Positions 8,640 through 20,150 of a stretch of 34,237 bases of DNA are shown piece after piece; the first letter of the stretch is position 1, and every line of letters starts with the position of its first letter. Source of the DNA: Plantago elongata (Eukaryota > Streptophyta > Magnoliopsida > Lamiales > Plantaginaceae); the NCBI GenBank assembly GCA_036897095.1, contig JAYMSP010001256.1, forward strand, positions 1 through 34,237, given 5' to 3'. Made by a program: the position numbers and the translations under genes. Under the pieces are notes generated by a model. That model did not search any database, was not told the DNA's origin, and worked only from the letters and a program-made list of their open reading frames with translations.

Positions 8640-10230
8640 AACGTTGTGGATAGACAACTTTAATCCCTATTCTTGAAAGTTTACTTTGTTTTGTTCATAT
8701 CCACCGGTAATGCTACTCACTATAGTTATTGTTAGACATGTCACGGATTGAAATAGTATTCTACTCTCCATGGTTTATAATTATAAGTTATAACCATTCG
8801 TATTTAGTGTATTGGTTTGTTTTTCGTACATACCTACCTACACCAGCTCACCCCTAGCCTAGATAATAAAATTGTATATTGCGACACAATCACAAGGGCC
8901 ATGTATTAGTGAAATTCAAAGAGAGATCATGTTATTGATATAACGAGTAATAATATATCTCAATAGTATATATAATGTAAGACGCACATCTAATTAATTT
9001 AATGGTAACATAATAAAATGTAAGAGTTACCGAAAAAGTTAACCCAACATGCAACATAAACTTAACAATATGTAGTAGATTACGATGATACATAAATTGG
9101 TTGTATTAATATGCATTTTATTCAAAATTTATGTTGGTAAGAAATAAATATTAAGGTATTCATAAGTTAAAAAGTAAAAATTAAGTGAGCTTGAATTTAT
9201 GTATACTTTTAATACAATTAATTAGGAGTGTCGATGTAAAATGTCCAATTGATGTTCTAGTTACATTGTGATCGTGCATATTTGACGTAAAGTACAAATT
9301 AACAAAATCATGTTTTGTAATTTATAATAATACAACGACTGTATGTAGTATGTAAAAAAACATTATAATTCGTCAACATTGGTATATTTTGTGAGTTATG
9401 ACTACACTTACTATTGTTTTATACATGAATAATTACTTATGAACCTATGTTTTATGAAGTTAAATGTACAGGTACTTCAGTAACTATACAGGTGGCTAGA
9501 GGTAAAAGAAGGGAATGTTTAACCGAGCCAGATGGGAATGTTAGCAAGTCATCATCTATGTTTTGTAATCCAATTTAGTATCTTCTCCTTCATCTTTGTA
9601 TAAATAAATACCTGATATATTTCATATAATTCTCTGTAAACATAAAATCCATGTTGTATAAGTAGTAGACTTAAAAAATCTGTATTTTCCATTGTTTAAG
9701 GTAGAGAAGATTATTTAAGAATTTGTATATTTATTTCAGATTTTAGAATTGACTCAAGCTTTTAGAGGTCTGACTATAATTAAATAAATTTCAAAATGCT
9801 AATGCAAAAAACTACGCCTTAGAACAAGAAATTGAGATTTAAAAATAAAGTAACAATTAAAATATAAAACTGAATTTTGAGTATTTTTTATAAATACTAT
9901 ATCCGGATGTAACCGTGTAGGCATGCAGTTAAATCATTTCTTATACTATGTATACTTTAACTTTTTGAGGAATTTATTTTGATTATTACATGCACAAAAA
10001 AGAAAGAAAGATTTAATTGAAGAAATAATGTTTTGAATTTGATATATAAATGAGTTAAGTTAGTTTCTATTTAATACTAAATACTAAATGTAAAGATTTT
10101 TATATGATTTATTTTCATTTAATAAAAAAAATGATCATCACTTAACGTTTATAGATCATCACATAGAAACAAATTTAATTTTATAGAAACATAATAAAAC
10201 ATGAAATGATTCAGTACATGTGCATTCCAA
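8640..10230. other. AT-rich intergenic DNA
   Basis: No gene, repeat or motif I can support in about 1.6 kb. Open frames are short and AT-driven. Confidence 0.4.
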
Positions 10231-10480
10231 GTCGATCAGTCTTACACCTATGGCGAAGTCCCCAGTAGTACGGACATTTGTCCTCAAAGTTTCGTTTTCT
10301 TCGCCAAAACAATAATGTTGGTGCAGTTGTGTACTTGTGTTGGCCTTTGTGTTCTGAGTGTTGTTGCTGCATTTGTATATTTCATCTTAGCTCCTTGTTG
10401 AATCTTCCTTGAGTCCATAAACATACCTGAAAAAGAAACAACATAACCCACTTCAAAAGCAGGACCCGCCTCTACCATGC
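10231..10480 (-). other. Possible exon remnant, unassigned
   Basis: The minus strand has an acceptor-like 'tttctttttcag' near 10430, followed by moderately GC-rich sequence. One frame near its end reads DKCPYYWGLRHRCK, a Cys/aromatic-rich tail that could belong to a small secreted peptide, but the upstream frame is not continuous. No call can be made. Confidence 0.2.
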
Positions 10481-12050
10481 AGGCTAAGATTTACAAAACA
10501 AACACAGCATGCAAAACTCTTTGTTTTTTTTATTTTTTCCTTTGTTTTTTGAATAAGATAAAACATAAAAGATATGCAATAATGGTCCTACTTATTGAGG
10601 AGTCAACTCATCGATATCGGCGTCAAATTTTAATGCGCTCAAAATTAATTGTTTTAATATACAAATAGTAAAGTTATTGTCGTAGTACACCAAAAGCTAG
10701 ACTACGAGAACATACTTTTAAGGAATTGATTAAGCTATTTATAAGGTATTTGGTCGAAATCTTGAGTTGTAAACAGATAGTTTAGACAAAGGGTGATATT
10801 TCAAAAACCCTAATATAAAACAAAACAAATAACTACAAGATAAATTCCTAAATCATACAATCTCTATAAACAAAACAAAAACAAAAAAATCCTTTGTGTT
10901 AATACGACTTAGCTTAGTTAGCTAATGGTAACACTTGTCATAATTCATTGTCCTGATATGTCAGTTCATTCAGATTTGGATATAACCTAATTAATGATCA
11001 TTAGACACTAACATTTTCACGCGGATACATCAATATTGTATAAACAAGTAATCGGATTGTCACGTATAAGATAAACAATACTACTACGATCGGATACCTA
11101 TATATGCAAAACAAGGGATGGATTGGAAGGAAATATGCTTCAATTGAAAGAGACACTGAAATTTGTAAGTGTTTACAATGCCTGATATATACTAGAAATG
11201 TAAGTGCTGGAAGTGTTTGAAGGTATGAATATTATGACTGATACAATCACCCCATCTATATAGCTGAGGCAGAAGTAGTGGCAGATCATAGGAAAAACTG
11301 CATGAAAATTGTGGAATGGATCCAAACAGAGTTGCCCGCGATCATGTTTACTGCCCGTTGGGGCTGACTGCGGTCTAGACCTCTCTGGAATGTTTTTATG
11401 TTTTCTTCTGCTCTTGTGGACTGCAATTAGACTCCGTGCCAAGGAGCTGGCCAGTGACCCCGGCCAGGTACATTTCCGGAATTTCAAGGTTTTTCATAAT
11501 TTGCACAAATGAACCCCCAAGCTCCTGTTTTATTTCCTTTTTTCAAAGTCAATCCTTTTATTTACATATTCTTTCTAATAAAAATCAATAAACATAATTC
11601 CAAAAATCTTCACTATTCTATATTTGATAGTCAATTTGAGAATTTGTTCAATTTATTGTTATCTGAGTATATTAATTGATTGACAAAGGCACCCGGTTAA
11701 TTACAACATTATAAAACATCAACCATCTATCACTTTAATTACGAATTCATTTTAAACTATATTATATTTATTATTTAAATTTAAAGTTGGAAGCTTTTGC
11801 CGGATTGAATGTTTTTCGAAGGTCTCAAATCTCTCCCGGTACAACCTCTGCTCACCCTACTTCCGGATTGAGGGTGGGATTTACATGCAATGGCAAAATG
11901 ATATATAACATTGGAGTGGACTTTTTTTCTTCGTATAAAACACTTTGAAACCTATGAAGGTACAAGTTCGACACACAAGCCGACAAGCGCGCACGGTCGA
12001 TGAGACGATGAGCGTGCTGATTATTATGATTACTCACTACTCAGACAGTC
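10480..12050. other. Intergenic DNA with a GC-rich island at ~11310-11480
   Basis: Mostly AT-rich and featureless. The island at 11310-11480 is open on both strands and contrasts strongly with its surroundings, which suggests inserted or relic coding DNA. I recognise no protein in it. Around 11930-12040 another moderately GC-rich stretch is also unassigned. Confidence 0.35.
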
Positions 12051-12131
12051 TGGTCCAATTTCCCGATTGAGAAAAAGAACTTAGCATACATATACTACGT
12101 TATTATGTTTAACTACTCGATCGATCGATGA

Positions 12132-12503
12132 CTAGGTGCAACTAGTAGGAGATTCCCACATACACATGTTCGGAAGCATCTCAGCCATCTTGCTCATCTG
12201 CTGCATCCCTTCCCTCTGCCCCTGCTGATGTTGCGCCACTTGCATCGCCATCCTTATCGCCTCGCACCGACAATCCGACCTTGATTTCGACAACTCCGAG
12301 CAACACATCTCCGGGCCTATCATTTCCGTGTTCATCCATATTGATTGGGCGCCTTGTGTGAACCATGTTCGGCAGTCGCTCAGGTCCAGTTTCTTGATCT
12401 CCTTCTGGCACGACGAAGATGACTCATGTGAGGTTGCCGTGGTGGTGGTGGTGACGGTGGTGCTGATCATCAGTAGGGTGAGGAGAATTATGAGCTTGGC
12501 CAT
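12132..12503 (-). CDS. 2S albumin, methionine-rich (copy C)
   Basis: Intronless, 123 residues from the ATG at 12503. An in-frame ATG 36 codons upstream exists, but it would put a polar stretch ahead of the signal peptide and lie upstream of the TATA box, so I rejected it. Residues 1-20 are a signal peptide (MAKLIILLTLLMISTTVTTT), followed by a Thr-rich stretch. The eight-cysteine pattern is complete: C32, C44, CC 67-68, CXC 78/80, C114 and C122. The product has 13 Met, 11 of them after the signal, concentrated in the large-chain helices (GMQQMSKMAEMLPNMCMW), as in sulfur-rich 2S albumins. The 'CRCEAIRMAMQ' core resembles sesame-type albumins. The sequence is clearly diverged from copies A and B and nearer in style to copy D. 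Role: seed vacuolar storage. Confidence 0.88.
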   Translation of the reverse strand: MAKLIILLTLLMISTTVTTTTTATSHESSSSCQKEIKKLDLSDCRTWFTQGAQSIWMNTEMIGPEMCCSELSKSRSDCRCEAIRMAMQVAQHQQGQREGMQQMSKMAEMLPNMCMWESPTSCT

Positions 12504-12577
12504 TTCTTTTGTTGATAGATTGTTAGTTTTCTTCAAGTCGATGGGTCTGAGAGGGTACTCGGTGGGATATGATGAAT

Positions 12578-12587
12578 TATTTATATA
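12578..12587 (-). promoter_or_regulatory. TATA box of albumin gene C
   Basis: TATATAAATA on the minus strand, 75-84 bp upstream of the chosen ATG. This supports a transcript start downstream of the more distal in-frame ATG. No CATGCA motif was seen close by. Confidence 0.6.
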
Positions 12588-12619
12588 GCGGTGACTAGTA
12601 GACTGATTCACTAATCACT

Positions 12620-14105
12620 CCAAATAATTGATTATTTGGGCCGGTCCTCCTGGTGCATCACCTACTCACAAATAATTCGGCCTCCTCATTCGTGTGACAG
12701 TATATGTTGCTTGCATACAGTTTGTGAGTAGTAGATTTGATGTGAATACCGCAATCTCTTGGAGCCAAATTCTACCTACTCCACTAAATTTTGATACATT
12801 TTAATTTTGAGCTTGCTTCTTAAATTGTAAATCTATCTTCTATTTACTCATCCCATATGTCATTCTCTATTTTTGTAATTTTCGTAAAGTGTATCTTCTA
12901 GTTTATTGACTGATTTTGCTTAAAATATTCTACAACAACAATTTAGTATATTATATAATAAAATCTAATTTGAATACCTCTTTATCAAATTCTTTTACGG
13001 AATAATACCACAACTTAATAGTTTTGTTAAAAAAATTGTCAAAAGAGATTTGAGTATTAGGAAGTATGCAAGGATACGTCCATTGAAAATATTCTTAAAA
13101 TATTGAGGGAGTCATTGATCTACAATTAAAATTTAAGTTTTAAGTATTTCTAATTTAATTTTTTAATTAAAATTCTACATCAATCATTCATACTGACCAC
13201 GAAATATCTAACATGTATAATTAAAATTTCACAAGCAAATATCAATGACATACTTTACAAACAAAAATGACACACCATAAAATTATATAATAGAATACAA
13301 ATTCCCTGACGTTGATAAAAAAACTTTTTCGAAATACTTGTCCGAAGATCAATATTAACATAAATTCTTAACTTTGATATTTCCGATATATATGAATGAT
13401 ATTGATATTTGAATTAGTAATATAATTCTTTCGGCTCAGTTTCATCTTTTTATTTATTAACGGACAAAATTACATCTACTTTACGTATCATCTATTCATT
13501 TTATTCATCATCTATTCTATTTTATTCGTCGTATATATATTTTATATTGAAGTGTGTAAATAAATGAAATTGAGAGGAGTAAATTAACTCTATTATATAA
13601 TTGTTTGAACGATAAATTAAGGTGCAATAAATTAATATAGGGATAACCGGATAAGGTAGGAATCTGGTGCATGTGAAGGAAAGACTAGCTCAAATAAATA
13701 GACCATAGTATATATATATGTGCATTGCATGTTGAAGTCGTGGAGAGTGCGGAATTGAGCTAAGTGGCGAGATGAGCAGTAGTGAGCTTACACATATGCA
13801 TCTCTCATGTAGATGATTCTTCTTGGAAACCAAAGGACCGTGTTAAATAATTCACCTACTTTTATTTTTGTTTAAGCCATTCCATGAAAATCAACGAATT
13901 CAAGAGAACCCAGAAAAGGAAATTTTTTGGGTCCATCATGCCACCAGAAAAATCTAGTGAAAGAGAATTTTATAAAATTGGACAGGAAAAAAAAAAAAAG
14001 AAGCTAGCATTATATATAAAAATTTATAAAAATTTAAATTTTTTATGTGAGGCTTATAATATTATATATTAATCATATATAAATTGTAAATTTTTAGCTG
14101 GATCT
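12620..14105. other. AT-rich intergenic DNA
   Basis: No supported gene. The region includes a short (TA)n run near 13709 and an A13-type run near 13986, both simple sequence. A stretch around 13430-13620 has a weak MITE-like look, but no ends could be defined. Confidence 0.4.
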
Positions 14106-14109
14106 TTTT

Positions 14110-15860
14110 GAATAGAATTCTGTTGAGCTTCTATTAATAAGGCACAAAACAAAAGAAAACAAGCTAAGAGAAAAGCGCAGAACACAACCAGGTTGGACAA
14201 AATCCCACGCCTTAAGAGAAATTTCTAGCTTTAAAACATAGCTGCTAATTTCATGTTTAAAGTCCTATGAAGCTGCTTGGTTTGCAATGCAATCTGCTGA
14301 CCTATTTTTTTAACGATAAACAAAAGTGACTTTGAACCTCTTGAACTTCCGGGATCAGATGTAGTTGTTGCCATTGTGTTGCTCTCCCCCTGTTCAAATA
14401 ATTGATAAGACACATCAGAGTTAGTTTGGATTATGATATGCTCAATATGACAATGGATAGCAAGTAAAATGCCGGTTCTCATAGCATAAAGCTCAGCAAT
14501 TATTGAAATGGTGATTATCTGCTCCTTAAAAGATTTTGTAAAGGAAGAGAATTTCCATATCTTATAGAGCGTATGAGTTGATAGACTCGAGCTTAACACG
14601 TGGCAACAGAAAGGACAAACCAGAGAAGACAAAGAAGGAGCAGTTCAAGATATCATGTTGAAATCATCTACCACTTAAAATACTTTGTAGGCGGAGAAAG
14701 TTGTATATGTTTTGAGTCCCAATAGATGTAGGATATTTAAAAACAACGTTGGATTTTGTTCTTCCTAGAGCAGCCCCTCTTGCATGCTATGATAAAATCA
14801 CCATTTCCATTCCTAACCATGCATCCTAGACCTGCACTCATGTTCTATAGATGGACAGAACCATCAACGTTCAGGCGGAAGTTAGGAGGTGTTGGACCTT
14901 CCCATTTACACAATTTAACCTGGTACAATGACCGGACATTTACCCATTTGGCTCACCACATCTTTATGTATACTCCAAAATTATTTTCAATCCAAAGAAG
15001 GTGGATGGTGATTAAGATGTTAGCCTGGTTCTCTTTACCACCAAAAAGCAGTTGGAGAAAGCTATGCAAATTCAGATTCCGAATGGGATTAGTTTTGTCA
15101 TGACACTTTGGAACTTGGAGCATTTAAAGAACAAGTGATCATTAGTTTCATTTTGGACTTCACAACAAACACATCTTGGATAAGCTATGATTCCCTTTTG
15201 CCAAAACCTTTCAGCAGTAAGCAATATATCCCAACACATTAGCCAGATAAAAAATTGATCATAGCTTCATCCAAGGCCAAGTTAGCTCATAGCTTTGGTT
15301 AAGATGTATAAGGTTATTGTAAGCACTCTCAACGGAAAAAGTTCCGTCGGTGCTTAAACACCAAACAAGCTTCATTTGGCAGGCACAACCTGAGTTTCTC
15401 AATATTCCATTGACCCTGGTGCATATAGTTAGCCATATGTCCTTATCAGGACCACCAATGGCATAGTCTTTAAGAGGACCATTACCTGTCCACTTATCAA
15501 ACCAGATACTAATGTTTCCTCCATTACCAATCAAACAAGTAATAGCCTCCTTAAAGGCTTCCCTGTGTCTAAGAATCTGATTCCAGAGCCAACTTTGTTG
15601 AGCTTTTATTTTGGCCTCCCAAACAGTAGACTGAGATATAAATTAAAAACCCAAAGCGGATCTGGTTGTGAGAGAAGTTTCCAAATGTACTTGAGCACAT
15701 AAGCTTGGTTTAAAAAGGAAAGGTTCCTAATACCAAGACCCATTGTCTTTGGTTTATAAACAAGATCCATCACATATGTTCCAAGTTCACACCAATTGGA
15801 ACAATCATGAACTACAAAATATAACACCTTCAATTCGACACACTGAAACAATTCATTTTG
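14110..15860 (-). mobile_element. Decayed L1-type LINE, 3' half
   Basis: Minus-strand domain order fits a plant non-LTR retrotransposon. From ~15800 down to 15620 is the end of the reverse transcriptase (pattern YKPKTMGLGIRNLSFLNQA...W). From ~15590 to 15110 is the zinc-binding reverse transcriptase domain (GNGGNISIWFDKWTGNGPL, SVESAYN, then CVCC...HLFFKC). From ~14900 to 14400 is RNase H (LNVDGSVH, AGLGCMVRNGNG, AELYAMRTGILLA). Frameshifts and stops break all of it. The 3' end reads 'ccttattaatagaagctc' near 14130, typical of plant LINE tails, but no long poly(A) remains. The fragment begins only ~25-30 bp past the subtilase stop codon. Confidence 0.8.
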
Positions 15861-15881
15861 GTTGTACCAAGTAATTCCAAG

Positions 15882-18800
15882 TTACAATCTAGAAACATAG
15901 ACAGAAATAGGAACTCTAACAAGATGATTCTTGTTTCCCTGCAACACCATCTCTCCGAACGTATAAGCATTTGTCACACGAGTAGGTTCCAGCTTGAGCT
16001 CAATGTATATCGACGAATTCATCCTGATTCGGAAAAACTCTGGTGCTACTTTGATCCTCACTCCATCAGGCTGTCTAACCAACACGTTGTACTTCTCATC
16101 AGCATCCCCTACATTTGTTACCCGTCTGACTACTCTCCTTGATCCTGCCAGGTTTGACACTGTCACACTGGGCGTGTTCAGATCCGAACACCACTTCTTT
16201 CTGTTCGAGCATTCGATTCCAGTCATATGCCTTATTGACATTTCATCCACACCTGTTAATTGCCATAGACTAATGTTTGAATGTTTAAAAAAGGAAATAT
16301 GGCATTACAGATAATGCGTAAACAAGTTTCCCGTACCAGGAACTGCACATAAAAACTGTACATAGCCTTGGAAGTTTGTGTCAAAGACAAGACCAGGATC
16401 AATGGCCTTGGAAGGATTGATAGAGCCTGCACCGAAGTCAAATGGGGTGGCAGGCTCTAAGCTGATACTCTCCCAGCCTGCAGCCAGAATACGAGCACCA
16501 ATATTGTCATAAACGTTTGCTGTTGTCATCATCGCGGAAGTTATTGAGGATGGACTCCAGTCTGGATGTTTTTGCTTGATAAGAGCAGCAATTCCGGCGA
16601 CATGTGGAGTTGCCATGCTTGTTCCAGATAGCATTGCAAATTTTTGCCCTTCATCAGGTTTCAATTGTGAGAAAACATATCAAGATTGCGAAAGATTTTG
16701 ACAATTAGTACAATGTACCTCTGCTGTTGAAGTCTCCTTGGCTATCAGGTGTCCAGGCAGCCCAAATGGAAGAGCCGGGAGCCAATACATTAGGCTTGAG
16801 AACATCCTCGGTATGTATACGTGTACTATTCATGACAGGTCCTCTTGAGGAATATGATGCCACAACTGGTGCCTCTGCAGTATAAGTGGCTTGCCTACTA
16901 TCTAAAATCTTTCCTGATGCGTGAAATCTCAATGCTCTTCCCTTCCTATTCCTCACTGTATTCGAATTGTAATATTCCCAGAGTGCCTGTCAAACAAAGT
17001 TAGTAGTATTCTCTCTCACAAGGAATAGAAATCGCTTTATCTATTTGAAGCGCAACATACCGAAGAGGACTCCATGTGATTCAGAAACACTCCAGGGACC
17101 TGGAAAGTGACAGTAGCACCCTTAACATGGTCAGAGCCAATATCCGGATCCATGGTTAGTATAAAACCAGCTGCTCCAATTTTATCCATAGTCTCGGCTA
17201 TTGCAGCTAAACTTGCACCTGTCTCAGATTCGAAGCGGAATGTGTACCTACAGATAATGAGCTTTCCGCGAGACAATTTCTTGATGAAAGGATCAGTACT
17301 CTGGCAACTCTTGACAACTCCAGCAGTGAAATTTGATTGACAAACATCAGCAGCAGCCGCCACTGGTAGATACAATCCTCCAAGTGTTGGAGCTGCAGCG
17401 AAATCACGAGTATCATTGTTTGGTTTCACTATAAAGAGGCTATACTGTAAGTCTGTAGCAAATGAGACGTGATGAACTTACGTGCAAGGCCAATTCCTGT
17501 TAAGCACCGACCATTTCCTAAGCAGATGGAACTGTTATAGATTCGGTCAGTTACAGAGGCTGCAACACTGTTGATCCATGGGCTAAAAGAAATGATCGAA
17601 GCAGATGATGGTCCCTCGTTTCCTACAGCTTGAACAGCAAGCACACCTGCTCTAGTTGCAAGGAGGAGTTGGAGTTCTAATATGCTTAGAAACGAGGTTG
17701 AGCTTGAAGGGACATTTGCAGGCCCTATCGATAGACTTAATATATCAACTCCATCTTCTACTGCCTTTACAGATTACATAAGCAGAAAGTTGTCAACTAA
17801 GAATTATCAGTTCTCAATACTTCTAGTAAACACGAGATAGGAGAATTGTATGACCTGCTCGATTGCAGCCACAACATCTGTCATGTAACCTCCGAAAGAA
17901 TAAACAGCTTTGTACACAGCAATTCTGTATATGCACAAGATTATGATACACGTCTGTCATCTGAGCTAACGGATTGTCTTGAAACAGAAATTCAATTAAA
18001 AAAATGCTCTCAAGTAGACTATATAGGTAAGTACCTAGCTCCTGGTGCCATACCACTTGCATAGCCATAGTTAAAGTTGTTGGCAATCACTGGAACATGA
18101 TGGTTTCCTGCAGCTATCGAGGCCGTATGGCTACAAATTTAAAAGAAAAATCGATTAGGTAGTCATTTAAGTTTATGAACATTAATCTACTCTGAATCTG
18201 TCTCACTTGCCTTCCATGACCATCGGCATCAAAAGGGGAAGCGTAGTCATGCACATCATCAAACTCTCCCGCTGCTATTGCTGCTCTTGCATAATACTGT
18301 GCACCAACTACTTTACCGTTGCAAGCTGATGCTGGAAACCGGTCCCCAGGTATACATTTCCCCTTAAACTTGGTATTGTTTCTTGTGAATATAGAACTTG
18401 TACTAGTACTAGTAGTAGCAGTGTCTGTTGTAAAGCTAGGATGAGAAGGATTTATTCCTGTATCTATTAGACCAATCACTATGCCCTCACCAGCATTCTC
18501 AGGACCCCCTAAAGTCTGCCAAGCACCATTCGTGAGACCTAAAAAATCAGGCGTATGTGTTGTGCACATTTCTAACCTTACATCTTTGTGCGTAGATAGA
18601 ACTCTCCCTGCACCTTGAAGCATATCGAGCACCTGCCATTTATGTAAAGGTTCATTCCGATATCATTCAAACATTCTACTTTCTAAGTATATACAAATCG
18701 CAAGATGAACATGAAACGACACTGACACGGATCTGTTTACAAGGCAATACATATAAATGTACCTCGTCTCCCTTTGCATAAACTGCAAAACCGTTCAATA

Positions 18801-19148
18801 AATGTGTGTAGCTATACAACTTAGTGTACGAGCCTTCTTCAAAGAGCGATTCTAGGAAGATGTCATGCGTCTTTGTCAGTTCTTCTTTGTGCATAAGAAT
18901 ATCATCTTCACCACTACCACTGCATCAATACCCCACACAAAAATCACTACTAAGCTACAAACTTCTTTTTTAACAGGCTGTACTAATTCAAATTCGTATT
19001 CTGTTTTTAGCATGAGAATTTCGATTGCAAACCTCAATGACTTTGTGGTAACAGATTCTCCTTCCATTAGGACCATGTACACCGAAGATGTTGAATAACC
19101 GATAAAACAGAAGAAGAACATCGTTAGTGTAAAACCGAAAGACAACAT
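15882..19148 (-). CDS. Subtilisin-like serine protease, SBT2 group (ten exons)
   Basis: Exons: 19148-19033, 18919-18763, 18632-18211, 18130-18035, 17924-17855, 17764-17482, 17392-17061, 16986-16719, 16648-16337, 16252-15882. Joined they give 2427 nt, an unbroken 808-residue protein, normal for plant SBT2 subtilases (about 800-840). Residues 1-~20 are a signal peptide; the I9 inhibitor prodomain follows ([10 protein letters not shown] ... [19 protein letters not shown], ~23-110). The catalytic set is complete: D148 (VIGLIDTGI), H230 (DGHGSHTAS), N336 (AVGNEGPSS) and S592 (SGTSMATPH). A PA-like insert spans ~400-490 ([27 protein letters not shown]), and a fibronectin III-like C-terminal domain lies in the last ~120 residues ([23 protein letters not shown]). 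Eight introns are GT-AG; intron 3 is GC-AG. It is probably a secreted or apoplastic protease. Orthology within SBT2 is not resolved here. Confidence 0.9.
18131..18210 (-). other. Intron 3 of the subtilase, GC-AG type
   Basis: The exon ends ...GGAAG and the intron opens with GCAAGTGAG; it closes with ATTTGTAG 80 bp later. Only this splice gives the invariant GHGSHTAS motif (the Ser codon AG|C is split). The GT available 3 bp further downstream in the intron would break the frame and the motif. AG|GCAAGT is the strong consensus for the minority GC donors in plants. Confidence 0.85.
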
Positions 19149-19149
19149 T

Positions 19150-19700
19150 GTGATTTATGTCTGATCTATAAGGAAAGAGCTTGAGTTAGCTTGAAGTGAC
19201 TAGTTTTATCTACTCCTTATAGCATGTTGTATGGGTATATGATCAAAGTTTCTACTCTATGACACAAGGTTTGTACTTTTGAACTACTTCAAATCCATGC
19301 ACTTGATGTGATGCAGATGCACAACAAAATGCAGCACTTGGAAAAAAATAAAAAAGAGAATCACTATTGATTTCTTAGCAGTATATATTATCATCATCCA
19401 CACTTATTTCATTGTTCAACTCAAATAAAATTTGATGAAGAAGACTTAATTATCAAAATGGGACAAAAACTTCCATTAGACAGTGTGTAAAATGAAAAAA
19501 ATCATAACCTTAATTTTCTTTGTATTCAAACAGAGTTTTTCTCTAACAAAACTGAGTCCTTGTCTTAAGATTTCCAAAGTTGGTTGCATACTCACACGGT
19601 TCATTAGGCATGTGCAGAGGGCCAGGGCCGGACTTTTTTTTTTTTATATAAGAACACCGGAGCAAATATTCAGTAGAATCGAAACTATAACCTATCATGC
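19150..19700. other. Upstream region of the subtilase
   Basis: About 550 bp of AT-rich DNA between the subtilase start codon and a MITE-like element. It should hold the subtilase promoter, but I see no convincing TATA box. A short 'gggccagggccgg' patch followed by T13 (~19620-19645) looks like transposon debris. Confidence 0.4.
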
Positions 19701-19711
19701 AATCCGCTTTC

Positions 19712-19848
19712 AGGCAGGGCGGAGATAGTAGGTGCGGGGAAATTTTTCAATTCACATATTTTACCATCAAACTTTAGTATTATCAGTATTGTAGTTTAAA
19801 GTAGCATTTTTACACTCCGAAATATCATCCTGGCTCCGTCGACTCTGA
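19712..19848. mobile_element. Short MITE-like element (~137 bp)
   Basis: The ends are imperfect inverted repeats (left 'aggcagggcggagatag', right reversed 'tcagagtcgacggagccagg'), of the CAG-GGCGGAGCCAGG type common in plant MITEs. They are flanked by the direct repeat GCTTTC (19706-19711 and 19849-19854), possibly part of an 8 bp target duplication of hAT type. The interior is AT-rich and non-coding. Confidence 0.45.
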
Positions 19849-19996
19849 GCTTTCGCGGACCATTCAATGGCATAATAAGTCTTATGAACCTGATCCTCGT
19901 GTTTAGCATTTGTATGTAGTCTATTCTTAAGAAAATGTATTGCAATGTTGATACTTGTGCAATTGAGATAGAATACAAAAACTCCATGTCTGCATT

Positions 19997-20066
19997 TGCA
20001 TGAACTACAATATGTGTAACCTTCATTCTGCCATCAGCAAACTACAATACACGTTCTCACCATGCA
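19997..20066 (+). promoter_or_regulatory. Two RY-type elements upstream of albumin D
   Basis: TGCATG at 19997-20002 and CATGCA at 20061-20066. The second lies ~20 bp upstream of the TATA box. An ACGT core (ACACGTTC, ~20049-20056) lies between them. The arrangement is like that of seed storage promoters. Confidence 0.5.
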
Positions 20067-20082
20067 AACCAACCAATCTCTC

Positions 20083-20090
20083 TATAAATA
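20083..20090 (+). promoter_or_regulatory. TATA box of albumin gene D
   Basis: TATAAATA in 'ctctctataaatacc', about 61-68 bp before the ATG at 20151. Confidence 0.75.
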
Positions 20091-20150
20091 CCACATGTAA
20101 TTCTCTCCCAAAACAACCTAAAAAACTAATCAAGAATAACAATAACAAAA

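Noticed and set aside
10284..10478. Small secreted Cys-rich peptide gene
   Set aside because: The attractive CPYYWGLRHRC stretch lies in a different frame from the open frame upstream; no signal peptide or clean splice could be built.
11309..11512. 67-codon frame in the GC-rich island
   Set aside because: Both strands are open across the island and neither product is recognisable, so strand and coding status cannot be decided.
12328..12588. Plus-strand frame over albumin gene C
   Set aside because: It is antisense to a clear 2S albumin; its Val-rich run is the complement of the Thr codons.
12504..12611. Longer N-terminus for albumin C (36 extra residues)
   Set aside because: The extension is polar, lies ahead of a good signal peptide and reaches upstream of the TATA box at 12578-12587.
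17393..17481. Earlier acceptors for subtilase intron 6 (for example near 17429 or 17453)
   Set aside because: They would leave introns of about 53 or 29 bp. The acceptor at 17393 gives an 89 bp intron and restores the family pattern GLAPPT..G.
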